From NCBI RefSeq assembly GCF_011801125.1, contig NZ_CP046171.1, forward strand, positions 744,001-808,000: a DNA stretch of 64,000 nucleotides, read 5' to 3'. Source of the stretch: Nocardia brasiliensis (lineage in GTDB: Bacteria > Actinomycetota > Actinomycetes > Mycobacteriales > Mycobacteriaceae). Shown here in pieces: positions 1-9,295 of the stretch. The stretch's first letter is position 1. Every line of letters starts with the position of its first letter. The notes beneath the pieces are model-generated. The model saw nothing but the letters and a program-made list of their open reading frames with translations, was not told where the DNA came from and made no database searches. Position numbers and translations under genes: made by a program.

Positions 1-270
1 GTGATCGCGGGCTCCATGCTCGGGCTCGGCCGCGCGCTCGGCGAGACGATCGCGGTGCTGGTGGTCCTGCGCACCTCGGCGCAGGCCGGGCACTGGTCGG
101 TGTTCGACGGCGGCTACACCTTCGCGTCGAAGATCGCTTCCGCCGCTTCGGAATTCAGCTCGCCGCTGCCGACGGGCGCCTACATCGCGGCGGGCTTCGT
201 GCTGTTCGCGCTGACCTTCGTTGTCAACGCGCTCGCGCGGCTGGTCGCAGGCGGAAGGGTGAACGGATAA
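1..270 (+). CDS. pstC: Phosphate ABC transporter permease PstC, 3' end only
   Basis: This is the C-terminal 89 residues of the PstC inner-membrane permease of the high-affinity phosphate transporter; the gene begins before the window. The visible part starts in the EAA-loop region ([11 protein letters not shown]), which contacts the PstB ATPase, and continues through a final hydrophobic segment ([20 protein letters not shown]). The stop codon TAA (268-270) overlaps the pstA ATG by one base, so the two permease subunits are translationally coupled. The assignment rests on this fragment together with the pstA and pstB genes that follow. Confidence 0.93.
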   Translation: MIAGSMLGLGRALGETIAVLVVLRTSAQAGHWSVFDGGYTFASKIASAASEFSSPLPTGAYIAAGFVLFALTFVVNALARLVAGGRVNG

Positions 271-1169
271 TGACCGCAACGCTCGACAAGCCCATCAAAC
301 CGCCGACGTTCCGCGACATCAGCACCGGGCGCCGGATCAAGAACCACATCGCGACCGGCGTTGTCTGGTTGTGCTTCGCGCTCGCGCTCGTCCCGCTGGC
401 CTGGGTGCTCATCATGGTGGTGAGCAAGGGCTTCGAGTCGATCCTGTCGATCGACTGGTGGCAGAAGTCGCAGAAGGGCATCCTGCCGGACCAGACCGGC
501 GGCGGTGTGTACCACGCCATCTACGGCACCATCGTGCAGTCCGCGATCGCCGCGGTGATCGCGGTGCCGCTCGGCATCATGGCCGCCATCTACCTGGTCG
601 AGTACGGCCGCGGCCTGCTGGCCAAGACCACGACCTTCATGGTGGACATCCTCGCGGGCGTGCCATCGATCGTCGCGGCGCTGTTCATCTTCGCGCTCTG
701 GATCGCGACCCTCGGCGCACCGCAGAGCTCGTTCGCGGTGTCGCTGGCGCTGGTGCTGCTGATGCTGCCGGTCGTGGTGCGCAGCACCGAGGAAATGCTG
801 AAGCTGGTGCCGGACGAGCTCAGGGAGGCGTCCTACGCGCTCGGCGTGCCCAAGTGGAAGACCATCGCCAGGATCGTGGTGCCGACCGCGCTGCCCGGCA
901 TGATCAGCGGCATCCTGCTCGCCCTCGCCCGCGTGATGGGCGAGACCGCGCCGGTGCTGGTGCTGGTCGGCTACAGCAAGTCGATCAACACCAACCTCTT
1001 CGACGGCAACATGGCGTCGCTGCCGCTGCTGATCTACCAGGAGCTGGCGAACCCGGAGGCGGCGGGCCGGGCCAGGGTGTGGGGCGCGGCGCTGACGTTG
1101 ATCCTGCTCATCGCGCTGCTGTACGCGGCCGCTGCGGTCGCCAACAAGTTGCTCACGCGGAACCGATAG
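270..1169 (+). CDS. pstA: Phosphate ABC transporter permease PstA
   Basis: PstA is the second membrane subunit of the PstSCAB phosphate importer and pairs with PstC to form the channel. The 299-residue protein has about six hydrophobic segments (first around residues 28-52). Its permease EAA loop lies at about 172-225 ([16 protein letters not shown], then [10 protein letters not shown]), the coupling helix region that docks on PstB. Length is normal for the family. The start overlaps the pstC stop, and pstB follows after 19 bases, so pstC-pstA-pstB form one operon. Expression under phosphate limitation is expected from the family; no regulator site was identified. Confidence 0.95.
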   Translation: MTATLDKPIKPPTFRDISTGRRIKNHIATGVVWLCFALALVPLAWVLIMVVSKGFESILSIDWWQKSQKGILPDQTGGGVYHAIYGTIVQSAIAAVIAVPLGIMAAIYLVEYGRGLLAKTTTFMVDILAGVPSIVAALFIFALWIATLGAPQSSFAVSLALVLLMLPVVVRSTEEMLKLVPDELREASYALGVPKWKTIARIVVPTALPGMISGILLALARVMGETAPVLVLVGYSKSINTNLFDGNMASLPLLIYQELANPEAAGRARVWGAALTLILLIALLYAAAAVANKLLTRNR

Positions 1170-1188
1170 AAGCGAACGGATAACTGAG

Positions 1189-1965
1189 ATGGCCAAGCGG
1201 ATCGACGTCAAAGACCTGAACATCTTCTACGGCAAGTTCCACGCGGTCGCCGACGTGGACCTGACCGTGCTGCCGCGCAGTGTCACCGCCTTCATCGGCC
1301 CGTCGGGTTGCGGCAAGTCCACCGTGCTGCGCTCGCTCAACCGCATGCACGAGGTGACGCCCAACGCGCGCGTCGAGGGCGCGGTGCTGCTCGACGGCGA
1401 GGACATCTACGGCTCGCAGGTCGACCCGGTCGGTGTGCGGCGCACCATCGGCATGGTGTTCCAGCGCCCGAATCCGTTCCCCACCATGTCGATTCGTGAC
1501 AACGTGGTGGCCGGGCTGAAGCTGCAGGGCGTGCGCAACAAGAACGAACTGGACGAGGTCGCCGAGCGCTCCCTGCGCGGCGCGAACCTCTGGAACGAGG
1601 TCAAGGACCGGCTCGACAAGCCGGGCGGCGGCCTGTCCGGTGGTCAGCAGCAGCGCCTCTGCATCGCGCGCGCGATCGCGGTCTCGCCCGACGTGCTGCT
1701 GATGGACGAGCCCTGTTCGGCCCTCGATCCGATCTCCACGCTCGCGATCGAGGACCTGATCACCGAGCTGAAAAAAGAGTTCACCATCGTCATCGTCACG
1801 CACAACATGCAGCAGGCCGCCCGCGTGAGCGACCAAACCGGCTTCTTCAACCTCGAAGCCCAAGGCAAGCCCGGCCGCCTGATCGAAATCGACGACACCG
1901 AGAAGATCTTCTCCAACCCCGGCCAAAAAGCCACCGAAGACTACATCTCCGGCCGCTTCGGCTGA
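1189..1965 (+). CDS. pstB: Phosphate ABC transporter ATP-binding protein PstB
   Basis: PstB is the ATPase that powers phosphate import through PstC/PstA. The 258-residue protein has the full ABC set: Walker [10 protein letters not shown] (37-45), Q-loop FQRPNPFP (91-98), signature LSGGQ (149-153), Walker B VLLMDEP (169-175) and the switch histidine in VTHNM (H205). FQRPNPFP is typical of PstB. It is the last gene of the pst operon. It converges on phoU, with a strong hairpin between them. The gene is full length. Confidence 0.97.
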   Translation: MAKRIDVKDLNIFYGKFHAVADVDLTVLPRSVTAFIGPSGCGKSTVLRSLNRMHEVTPNARVEGAVLLDGEDIYGSQVDPVGVRRTIGMVFQRPNPFPTMSIRDNVVAGLKLQGVRNKNELDEVAERSLRGANLWNEVKDRLDKPGGGLSGGQQQRLCIARAIAVSPDVLLMDEPCSALDPISTLAIEDLITELKKEFTIVIVTHNMQQAARVSDQTGFFNLEAQGKPGRLIEIDDTEKIFSNPGQKATEDYISGRFG

Positions 1966-1971
1966 CCAACC

Positions 1972-2023
1972 CCACAACCGATTACGGCCCGCACCTCTCG
2001 GTGTGGGCCGTAATTAGTTGTGG
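1972..2023. terminator. Bidirectional terminator between pstB and phoU
   Basis: An inverted repeat pairs 1981-1994 with 2001-2014 (14 bp, one G-T wobble, 6-nt loop). It is extended by CCACAAC (1972-1978) pairing with GTTGTGG (2017-2023). It lies 6 bases after the pstB stop and 10 bases before the phoU stop, so it can end transcription from both sides. There is no clear T-run. Confidence 0.8.
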
Positions 2024-2033
2024 CGCAAGGGGG

Positions 2034-2708
2034 TCAGGATTCTGCGTCGGGGTCAGGGGGGAGGACGCCGGTGACCAGGAAGATGACGCGGCGGCCGATT
2101 TCGACGGCGTGGTCGGCGAAGCGCTCGTAGTAGCGGCCGAGCAGGGTCACGTCGACCGCGGCGGCGACACCGTATTTCCAGTCGCGGTCCATCAGCAGCG
2201 TGAACAGGTGACGGTGCAGGTCGTCCATCGCCTCGTCGTCCTCGTTGAGCTGCGCGGCGCGCTCCGGGTCGCGGGTCTCGAGCACCTCTTTGGCGCCTGC
2301 GCCCATGTTGACCGCGATGCGGCCCATCTCGGCGAAGTATCCGTTGACCGCCTCGGGCAGCGCGTGATTGGGGTGGCGGCGCCTGGCCACCTTCGCCACG
2401 TGCAGTGCCAGCGCGCCCATTCGGTTGACATCGGCCACGATCTGGATCGCGCTCACCACTTGGCGCAGGTCGCCCGCGACGGGCGCCTGCAGGGCCAGCA
2501 GCGCGAACGCGCGCTCCTCGGCGTCCTGGATCAGCTCGGCGATCCGGTCGGACTCGGTGATCACCTGCTCTGCCAGAGCGAGGTCGGCCTGGAGCAGTGA
2601 CTGGGTGGCCCGGTCCATGGCCGAGCCGGCCAGACCGGCCATCTCGCCCAGCAGCTGGGCGAGATCGGCCATTTGCTCGTTGTAGATGACACGCATGAAA
2701 TCTGACAT
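2034..2708 (-). CDS. phoU: Phosphate signalling protein PhoU
   Basis: PhoU is the cytoplasmic negative modulator linking Pst transporter activity to the PhoR/SenX3-type sensor kinase. The 224-residue protein is almost entirely helical and shows the two-fold PhoU repeat, each repeat holding an acidic metal-binding motif. It begins [20 protein letters not shown] and is of normal family length. It is convergent with the pst operon. In mycobacteria the equivalent gene, phoY2, has the same position beside pst genes and a LytR-type gene. Confidence 0.95.
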   Translation of the reverse strand: MSDFMRVIYNEQMADLAQLLGEMAGLAGSAMDRATQSLLQADLALAEQVITESDRIAELIQDAEERAFALLALQAPVAGDLRQVVSAIQIVADVNRMGALALHVAKVARRRHPNHALPEAVNGYFAEMGRIAVNMGAGAKEVLETRDPERAAQLNEDDEAMDDLHRHLFTLLMDRDWKYGVAAAVDVTLLGRYYERFADHAVEIGRRVIFLVTGVLPPDPDAES

Positions 2709-2798
2709 TAGTTCCCGGCGCTGTCCAAGTCACGAACGGTGGGTGAATGCCCGGTGCCGATGCCCGGCGTCGGTGTTACCGCAGGTAGCGCCCGACCG

Positions 2799-5105
2799 CT
2801 ACTTACAGGTCTCGTCCGCGGCGTTCACGTGTTCCAGGTCGGCGGGCAACGTGACCGGCGTCGCAGGGGCGACGCTGACCGTCACGTCCGGGATGGGGTC
2901 GCCGACCGGTGTCGGCGCCTTGATCGTCCCGGTGAAATCGCCGCCGAGCACCACCTCGATGATGCCGCCGAGATCGGTCGCCGGCTCGAGCAGCGCACCG
3001 GGGATGGTGCTGGCCACCGTCGCGGCCGCGGCCTCCTGCCCGGCGCCGAAGCGGATCTTGGAGGTGAGCTCGTTGCCGCCGGAGTAGTTGCCGGTGTTGT
3101 AGATCTGGAAGCCCTGGTTGCCGAGTTTGGTGGCGGCCCGCTGTGCGGCGCCGGAGACCCCGGAGCCATTGGATACCAGCAGCGAGGCGGTGCTCGGATC
3201 GACCGCGGTGAGCTTCGGCGGCGACGGCGGCGGGGTCGGGATCGACCCGGGGGCGGGGGTCACCTTCTTCTCACCGGGCAGCGGCTGGTCGTCGCGGATC
3301 GCCTTGAAGATCGCCTTGATGTCCTGCTCGCGCGGAATCTCGTTGCCGTAGGAGGTGGTGCCCGCGGTGGGGATGGTCAGGAAGGTGACCGTGCCCGCGT
3401 CCAGCTTCTGCAGCGAGCGGCCGAGGGTGAGCAGATCCGACGGCTGCACCTTGTCGACCCAGGTGTGCTTGGTGAACGCCTGGATGAAGCTGTTCAGCTT
3501 GCCCGGATCGAAAAGCACCTTGCTCGACAGCGCGCCGCGCAGCAGCGACGCCATGAAGCGCTGCTGCCGATTGATCCGGTCGTAGTCGCTGCGTTCTTCG
3601 CCGTAGACGTGCCTGGCGCGCACGTAGTTGAGCGCCGTCTGCCCGGTGACCACCTGCTTACCGGGATTTTCCAGCACCGTGCCGAGCACCTCGTCCTTGA
3701 TCGGCTTCGGCGCGCACACCTCGACGCCGCCGATGGTGTCGACCATGGCCTCGAAGCCGGCGAAGTCGATCGCGATGAAGTGATTGATCGCGCTGCCCGT
3801 CATGCGCTGGATCGTGGTGAACAGGCACTTGGGCCCGCCGAGCGCGTAGACCGCGTTGAGCTTGTCACCGATCACCGAGGGATAGACCTCGCTGGTGTAC
3901 TGGACCTTGTCGTTGTCCCAGCCGTTGCACTGCGGCCGGGTGACGTCCAGGTCACGGGGGAACGAGACCACCACGACGCGCGAGCGATTCTTGGGGATGT
4001 TCACCAGCATGACGGTGTCGGCGCGCGAGCCCTCGGCGTCGTCGAGCGTGCCCGCGCCGACCTGACCGTTCACCCCCGCCCTGGTATCGGTGCCGACGAG
4101 CAGGTAGTTCTCGTCGCCGAGCTGGGCGTTGGAGTCGACGACGTCCTCGGTGTTGTCGTCGATCGCCGAGATCTGGGTGAAGCTGTTGCCGGTGGAGCGC
4201 AGGTAGCTCCAGCCGCCGCCGGTGGTGAGCAGGCACAGCACCGCCGACACCACCAGGGTGCTGCGCCCGACGGCGCGCAGCCGCTTGTTGCGGCGCTGCT
4301 TGCTGGCCGCGAGCCGCGACAGCGGTGCGGCGCCGACCGATTTGGGTGGTGCGGCACCGTCCTCGTCGGTCTTCTTGCGCTTGGCCTTCGCGGGCTCGTC
4401 GAGCGGCGGCAGGATGTCGGTGACCTCTTCGGCGGTCTCCGGCTTCGGCCGCGCCTTGGGCACGACGCGGGTCTCCTCGGCTGGGCCGCGCCGGTTCGGG
4501 GTACGCGCCGGGGGCACGCCCGCGATGTCCTGGGCGACCGGGGTGCCGCCGGTGCGCGGCGGTACCGGATCGGCGCTGCGGCGGGCCGGTGGCTCGGCCG
4601 GGCGACGGGGCGGCTCGCCCGGTCTGCGGGTCGGGGCGGAGGGTGGCGGCACGACCTGTCTGCGGCCGGTGGTGTCCGGCGAGCGCGGCGGCTCCGGCCG
4701 ACGCTGTGGTTCGGCGGGCCGGTGTGGTGGCTCGGCCTGGCGGTGCAGCGTCGGGTCCGCGGGCGGCGTGCGCCGGGTGTCCTGGCTCGGCGCGACGGGG
4801 GCCTGCGCGCGCCTGCGTCCGGTGCGCTCGTTGTCGACCTTCTCGACAAGATCCTGCACGGTGAGCGGGGCCGCACCGGGGTCGGCGGCGGCTTCGGTAT
4901 GACGCGATCGCCGCGCCGTCCGTGCCCCATCGCGCTCGGTGTTCTCCGCCGTGGGATAGCGCTCCCACGGGGCGCGATCTCCGGGCCGTGGCGAACGCCC
5001 GTGCCGATCGTCACCCACCAACGAACCTCGCTTTTCGTCTACGTCGCCGCCTCGGGCCGTACTCGACCGGCTTGACCGATTCCGCAATGATAACGATTCC
5101 GCCAC
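2799..5105 (-). CDS. LytR-CpsA-Psr family cell-wall polymer ligase with LytR_C domain
   Basis: LCP enzymes attach glycopolymers to peptidoglycan outside the membrane; in mycolata this is the arabinogalactan ligase. The protein has a long Pro/Arg-rich cytoplasmic N-terminus of about 270 residues. One transmembrane helix follows (TLVVSAVLCLLTTGGGWSYL). The LCP domain contains NYLLVGTDTR, RADTVMLVNI, SFPRDLDV and the RARHVYGEERSDYDRINRQQ motif with the phosphate-binding Arg/Asp residues. A Pro-rich linker leads to a C-terminal LytR_C domain (SLLVSNGSGVSGAAQRAATKL). The start is uncertain: an in-frame GTG about 27 codons downstream (GDDRHGR) is an alternative. The basic proline-rich tail is unusually long. 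Confidence 0.9.
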   Translation of the reverse strand: MAESLSLRNRSSRSSTARGGDVDEKRGSLVGDDRHGRSPRPGDRAPWERYPTAENTERDGARTARRSRHTEAAADPGAAPLTVQDLVEKVDNERTGRRRAQAPVAPSQDTRRTPPADPTLHRQAEPPHRPAEPQRRPEPPRSPDTTGRRQVVPPPSAPTRRPGEPPRRPAEPPARRSADPVPPRTGGTPVAQDIAGVPPARTPNRRGPAEETRVVPKARPKPETAEEVTDILPPLDEPAKAKRKKTDEDGAAPPKSVGAAPLSRLAASKQRRNKRLRAVGRSTLVVSAVLCLLTTGGGWSYLRSTGNSFTQISAIDDNTEDVVDSNAQLGDENYLLVGTDTRAGVNGQVGAGTLDDAEGSRADTVMLVNIPKNRSRVVVVSFPRDLDVTRPQCNGWDNDKVQYTSEVYPSVIGDKLNAVYALGGPKCLFTTIQRMTGSAINHFIAIDFAGFEAMVDTIGGVEVCAPKPIKDEVLGTVLENPGKQVVTGQTALNYVRARHVYGEERSDYDRINRQQRFMASLLRGALSSKVLFDPGKLNSFIQAFTKHTWVDKVQPSDLLTLGRSLQKLDAGTVTFLTIPTAGTTSYGNEIPREQDIKAIFKAIRDDQPLPGEKKVTPAPGSIPTPPPSPPKLTAVDPSTASLLVSNGSGVSGAAQRAATKLGNQGFQIYNTGNYSGGNELTSKIRFGAGQEAAAATVASTIPGALLEPATDLGGIIEVVLGGDFTGTIKAPTPVGDPIPDVTVSVAPATPVTLPADLEHVNAADETCK

Positions 5106-5249
5106 GGCCGGCCACCCGAGTGTGGAACAGGTTCCGCGTCGGAGGTCTCACGATATAGCCCGACCGGCCGGTCTTCGTCTACTTCCGTTGTGTCTCTTCG
5201 TTTGTCCGCCGCGGGACACACGTGGCCTGTCGTCCCTGTTCAGCCGGAG

Positions 5250-6398
5250 TCAGCCACCGCTGTGCATCAGGTCGGCGCCGTGCGGTACCGCGGGATCCTC
5301 CGGGTCGTCCAACCAGCCATGGGGCAGCGCGACTTTGCCGGGGGAACCCTGTCTGCCGCGCGGGCCCTCGGCGTCCTTCGGGAACGGGGCCGTCGGATCG
5401 AGCTGGCCCACAAGGTCTTCCAGCTCGGTGAGCCGCGACACCGTGGCGAACGCGCGGCGCAGCTCGGCGCCGACCGGGAAGCCCATCAGATACCAGGCCA
5501 TGTGCTTGCGCAGGTCGCGCATCGCCTTGTCCTCGCCGAGATGCTCGGAGAGCAGCGCACCGTGCCGGTACAGCACCTCGCCGACCCGGCCCAGGTTCGG
5601 CGGCTCGGGCAGCGCCTCGCCGCGCAGGGCGGCCTGCAACTCGGCGAACAACCACGGGCGGCCGAGGCAGCCGCGCCCGACTACCACGCCGTCGCAGCCG
5701 GTTTCGTCCATCATGCGCATGGCGTCGGCGGCGGAGAAGATATCGCCGTTGCCGAGCACCGGAATGCTGGTGACCGCTTCCTTCAGCCGGGCGATCGCCG
5801 TCCAGTCCGCCTGGCCGGAATAGCGCTGCGCGGCGGTTCTGGCGTGCAGCGCAACCGCTTTCGCGCCCTCGGCCTCGGCGATGCGCCCGGCGTCGAGGTA
5901 GGTCTTGTGCTCGTCGTCGATGCCGACGCGGAACTTCACCGTCACCGGCACGCCCGCCGGTTCGGCGGCGCGCACCATGGCCCGCACGATCTGGCTGAAC
6001 AGGGCGCGCTTGTACGGCAGTGCCGCGCCGCCGCCGAGCCGGGTGACCTTGGGCACCGGGCAACCGAAATTCATGTCGATGTGATCGGCCCAGCCCTCGC
6101 CGACGATGATCCGCACGGCCTCGCTGAGCGTGGCCGGGTCGACGCCGTAGAGCTGCATCGAGCGCGGTGACTCGTCCGCGTCGAACGACATCATCTCCAG
6201 CGTCTTCTCGTTGCGCTCGACCACCGCCCGCGCGGTGATCATCTCGCAGACATAGATCGAGGTCGGGCTACCGAATTCGCGGCACAGCTTGCGGAACGCC
6301 AGATTCGTGATGCCCGCCATCGGCGCGAGCACCACCGCCGGATCGACCGGATACGGCCCGATCCGCAGTGCGCCCGTCGCTGCGGTAGTCATCGTCAC
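5250..6398 (-). CDS. dusB: tRNA-dihydrouridine synthase (DusB-type)
   Basis: This FMN-dependent enzyme reduces specific uridines in the tRNA D-loop to dihydrouridine. The 382-residue protein has the FMN-barrel start APMAGITNLAFR (25-36), the catalytic motif MNFGCPVPKVTR with the proton-donor Cys at 113, the tRNA/FMN motif LHARTAAQRYSG (184-195), GNGDI (216-220) and GRGCLGRPW (241-249). Length and motif order match the bacterial DusB/NifR3 family. The gene follows the LCP gene on the same strand with a 144-bp gap, an order also seen in mycobacteria. Confidence 0.95.
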   Translation of the reverse strand: MTMTTAATGALRIGPYPVDPAVVLAPMAGITNLAFRKLCREFGSPTSIYVCEMITARAVVERNEKTLEMMSFDADESPRSMQLYGVDPATLSEAVRIIVGEGWADHIDMNFGCPVPKVTRLGGGAALPYKRALFSQIVRAMVRAAEPAGVPVTVKFRVGIDDEHKTYLDAGRIAEAEGAKAVALHARTAAQRYSGQADWTAIARLKEAVTSIPVLGNGDIFSAADAMRMMDETGCDGVVVGRGCLGRPWLFAELQAALRGEALPEPPNLGRVGEVLYRHGALLSEHLGEDKAMRDLRKHMAWYLMGFPVGAELRRAFATVSRLTELEDLVGQLDPTAPFPKDAEGPRGRQGSPGKVALPHGWLDDPEDPAVPHGADLMHSGG

Positions 6399-6858
6399 GC
6401 CGTCCAGTGTCTCATTTCCGCACGTGAGCGGCCTGGTCGGGTCGTTTCCGCTGCTCGGGTCGGGTGCATGGGGTCGGCGCCGACACCGGGCGCGATGCCG
6501 CGGCGGTCGGCAGCAGCACCTGCGCGCCCCGCGCGGGTGCGGCTCGCGACGCGTCCGTTCAGTGGACCCACGTCTTTCCTTGCAGCGGTCGAGTGCCGCC
6601 GCCGGGCCGATGTTGTTGGTGTGCGCGAGAATTCGGCGGCCCCGTCCTGGATGGCGAACTCGCCGCTGGCGGAGCGGGTTTCGCGGGCGCGGCGATCCCG
6701 GCCCATGTCCGGCCTACCCGGTCGATGTCGTTGCTCCTCACCACGCTCGGGACCGGTGGAGACGGCTGGAATGACCATGCGGTGCTTGTTCCGTGACCGC
6801 CCCGCTTACCGCATCCGTCCTGGTAGGTTCGCCTCGACCGGTAACGGAGGAGGTGTGG
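6399..6858. other. Intergenic region between dusB and the AraC gene
   Basis: The reading frames here are compositional shadows with no recognisable domain or convincing ribosome site. The stretch separates two divergent genes and should hold both promoters. The only clear element is GGAGG at 6846-6850, which serves the AraC start at 6859. Confidence 0.4.
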
Positions 6859-7890
6859 GTGACCGCAAGGACGGTGCCGATCGACTTCGTGCGCGCCGCC
6901 GTCGCCACCGCGGCCCGGCAAGGGGTGGATATCGAGCAACTGCTGGCCGGCGTCGGGGTGGCACCGGAGTTGCTCGGGCAGGACCGCGCCAGGGTGACGG
7001 TCGATCAGATGGCTGCGACGGTGCGCGCGCTCTGGCGGATCAGCGACGACGAATTGTTCGGCCTCGGCCCGGCGCCGCTGCCGCGCGGGGCCATCCGGCT
7101 GGTCGGCTTCGGGCTGATCGGCTGCGCCGACCTCGGTGCGGCGATCGAGCGGTTCTTCGAGTACCGGCGCCTGCTGCCGGGGCTGCCGCCGATGGCGGTG
7201 CACACCACCGGCACGAGCACCCGCTTCACCCTCGACACCCGAGACCTGGTCGAGGGCAACGAGTTACTGACCGTATTCCTGCTCGCCGGGGTGCACCGGA
7301 TGATCGCCTGGGGCATCGATCGTCGAGTTCCGTTGCGGCAGGTCGAGTTTCCCTATCCACGCCCGCGCAACCTCGACGACTACGCGCTGGTCTTCGACGC
7401 GCCACTGGTTTTCGACGCCCCGACCGCGGCCATCACCTTCGCCAGTGACCTGCTCGCCGCGCCGATCACCCGCACCGAGGCCGAGCTGATCGCCTGGACC
7501 CGCAACGCGCCGACCGATGTGCTTTCGCGCCGTGAGTACGGCAGTTCGCCTGCCGAGCAGGTGCGCAAGATCCTCGCCCGCGGCCTGCGCGGCCACCCCG
7601 GCTCGGGTGAGCGCTGGCCGAGCGCGGACGAGGTGGCCAAGCGCCTGGCCATGAGCCCGCAGACGGTGCGCCGCAAGCTCGCCGAGGAGGGCACCTCGAT
7701 CACCCAGATCCGCGAGGACATCCTGCGCGACGCCGCGGTCGCCGGCCTGGTGCGCGGCGAGGAGACGGTGGAGGCACTCTCGGCCCGGCTCGGCTTCTCC
7801 GAACCCAGCGCGTTCCGGCGCGCGTTCCGCCGCTGGACCGGGAGTCCGCCGGGTTCCTATCGCGGTGCGCCGCCGGATACCGACCACTGA
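6859..7890 (+). CDS. AraC family transcriptional regulator
   Basis: The 343-residue protein has an N-terminal ligand-binding region of the arabinose-binding type (FVRAAVATAARQGVD to about residue 180) and a C-terminal AraC double helix-turn-helix. The HTH region includes VAKRLAMSPQTVRRKLAEEG and the signature LGFSEPSAFRRAFRRWTG near the end. This layout is common in regulators of lipid or steroid metabolism. I chose GTG 6859 because GGAGG at 6846-6850 is 8 bases upstream; GTG 6853 and an upstream ATG in the same frame are less likely. A convergent SDR gene follows 27 bases downstream. The target is unknown. Confidence 0.9.
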   Translation: MTARTVPIDFVRAAVATAARQGVDIEQLLAGVGVAPELLGQDRARVTVDQMAATVRALWRISDDELFGLGPAPLPRGAIRLVGFGLIGCADLGAAIERFFEYRRLLPGLPPMAVHTTGTSTRFTLDTRDLVEGNELLTVFLLAGVHRMIAWGIDRRVPLRQVEFPYPRPRNLDDYALVFDAPLVFDAPTAAITFASDLLAAPITRTEAELIAWTRNAPTDVLSRREYGSSPAEQVRKILARGLRGHPGSGERWPSADEVAKRLAMSPQTVRRKLAEEGTSITQIREDILRDAAVAGLVRGEETVEALSARLGFSEPSAFRRAFRRWTGSPPGSYRGAPPDTDH

Positions 7891-7916
7891 GCGGCGGTTG
7901 CTGCGCGCGACCGACG

Positions 7917-8783
7917 CTACTGTTCGCGCAGGCGACGGTGGTAGCGCTCGCGGACCTCCGGGTCGGGCTGCGCGTAAGCCGTTGTCGCCCCGGTGATCCG
8001 CGCGACGAACAGTTGCGCACGATAGGGCAGCAACTGCGCGGTCTTGATGATCGCGGCCAGCCTGCGCGGCACGGTGACCAACGGCTTCCGCTTCGTCACG
8101 GTGCGCACGATCGCCTGCGCGACGTCGGCGGGATCCACCGTGGTCATCGGCTCGATCCAAGTCGGCATGTTCGCCCCGGCGGACAGTTCGGTGCGCACGA
8201 TGCCGGGCAGCACCGCCGAGACGTGCACGCCGTGCTCCTTCATCTCCAAGTGCAGCGCCGAGGTGAATCCGACCACGGCGTGCTTGGTCGCGCAGTAGGT
8301 GGCCAGGCCGGGAAAGCCCTGGGTGCCCGCCAGCGAGGCGATGTTGATGAGATGGCCGCTGCCGCGTGCCAGGAACCGCTGGGTGGCCAGCCGGGAGCCG
8401 TGGATCACCCCGCGCAGGTTGATGTCGACGATCCGGTCCGTCATCGCCTCGTCCTCGTCGGCGAACAGCCCGGTCGGCATGATGCCCGCGTTGTTGACGA
8501 GCACGTCGAGCGGGCCGAGCTCCTGCTCGAGCGCGTCGAGGAACGCGGCGAACGACGCGCGGTCGGTGACGTTCAACGGCAGGCCGACGATGGTGGCGCC
8601 CGGATCGGCGCCGAGTTCGGCGGCGGTCTTGGCGACCAGTTCCACGTCGATATCGCCGATCGCCACCGCGGCGCCCGCGTCGAGAAACGCCGCCGCGGTG
8701 GCCCGGCCGATACCGCGCGCCCCGCCGGTGATCGCGACAACCGTTCCGGCTAGCGAAACCTCGCTCTTCGGTGCACTGGTCAT
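7917..8783 (-). CDS. Short-chain dehydrogenase/reductase
   Basis: This 288-residue classical SDR oxidises or reduces an unknown alcohol/ketone with NAD(P). It shows the nucleotide motif TGGARGIG (19-26), NNAG (97-100), catalytic Ser150 and the YxxxK pair Y163/K167 (YCATK). The acidic residue after beta-2 (GDID) suggests NAD preference. ATG 8783 is chosen because a GAGGAAG ribosome site lies about 8 bases upstream; a longer frame reaching 8939 has no support. It converges on the AraC-type regulator, so no common control is implied. Confidence 0.92.
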   Translation of the reverse strand: MTSAPKSEVSLAGTVVAITGGARGIGRATAAAFLDAGAAVAIGDIDVELVAKTAAELGADPGATIVGLPLNVTDRASFAAFLDALEQELGPLDVLVNNAGIMPTGLFADEDEAMTDRIVDINLRGVIHGSRLATQRFLARGSGHLINIASLAGTQGFPGLATYCATKHAVVGFTSALHLEMKEHGVHVSAVLPGIVRTELSAGANMPTWIEPMTTVDPADVAQAIVRTVTKRKPLVTVPRRLAAIIKTAQLLPYRAQLFVARITGATTAYAQPDPEVRERYHRRLREQ

Positions 8784-9247
8784 GTTCTCGGCCTTCCTCT
8801 TTCGTGATCGTCGAGCACGCACCGGCCTGCGCACACACGGTCGACGGTGCGGCGCGCTGTTCTCAGTGTCGGCCTTCGCGGGCGAGCCGTCGGCGGATTC
8901 GGCCGATCGCGGTGCGCGGTGCCCGCCGGAGCACGGCATGCGGTGCCGATGGCCGCCGGGCGAAAACAGCGCGGGCCGACGGGGATATCACCGGTCGGAA
9001 ATGCGGCGGCCGATGCCCTTTTCCCGAATTGGCCGCCGGTGCGGTACCGCGAATACCACCGGTACTAACACGTGGGATTCGGATGCGGGCATTGCGACAA
9101 CGCGAATGGGTGCGGGTGTCGGGCGGGCCGCGGAAACCGCGAGGTATGTGCGCCGCCGGGAGTATTTCCCGCATCGGCGCGGGGAATGTTCGACGCAATA
9201 AACCTTCGAAACTCGATAATGCGGTGCGCGAAGTTAGCCGGATATAA
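8784..9247. other. Intergenic region upstream of the SDR gene
   Basis: About 460 bases without a convincing gene. The short Arg/Pro-rich frames on both strands have no domain or ribosome site. It should hold the SDR promoter (minus strand); I see no other clear element in it. Confidence 0.4.
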
Positions 9248-9282
9248 GCACGCCGCCGCCCGGAATCCGGGCGGCGGCGTGC
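9248..9282 (-). terminator. Terminator of the acyl-ACP desaturase gene
   Basis: A perfect 16-bp GC-rich inverted repeat (9248-9263 with 9267-9282) with a 3-nt loop begins 13 bases past the desaturase stop codon. There is no T-run. Confidence 0.75.
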
Positions 9283-9295
9283 GGTCGTGCTGGGA

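Noticed and set aside
2739-5075. Plus-strand 778-codon frame opposite the LCP gene
   Set aside because: Low-complexity Arg/Gly/Val frame with no domain, antisense to a clear LytR-CpsA-Psr gene.
8863-9198. Minus-strand 111-codon frame between the SDR and desaturase genes
   Set aside because: Arg/Pro-rich with no start signal or domain; overlaps the probable SDR promoter.
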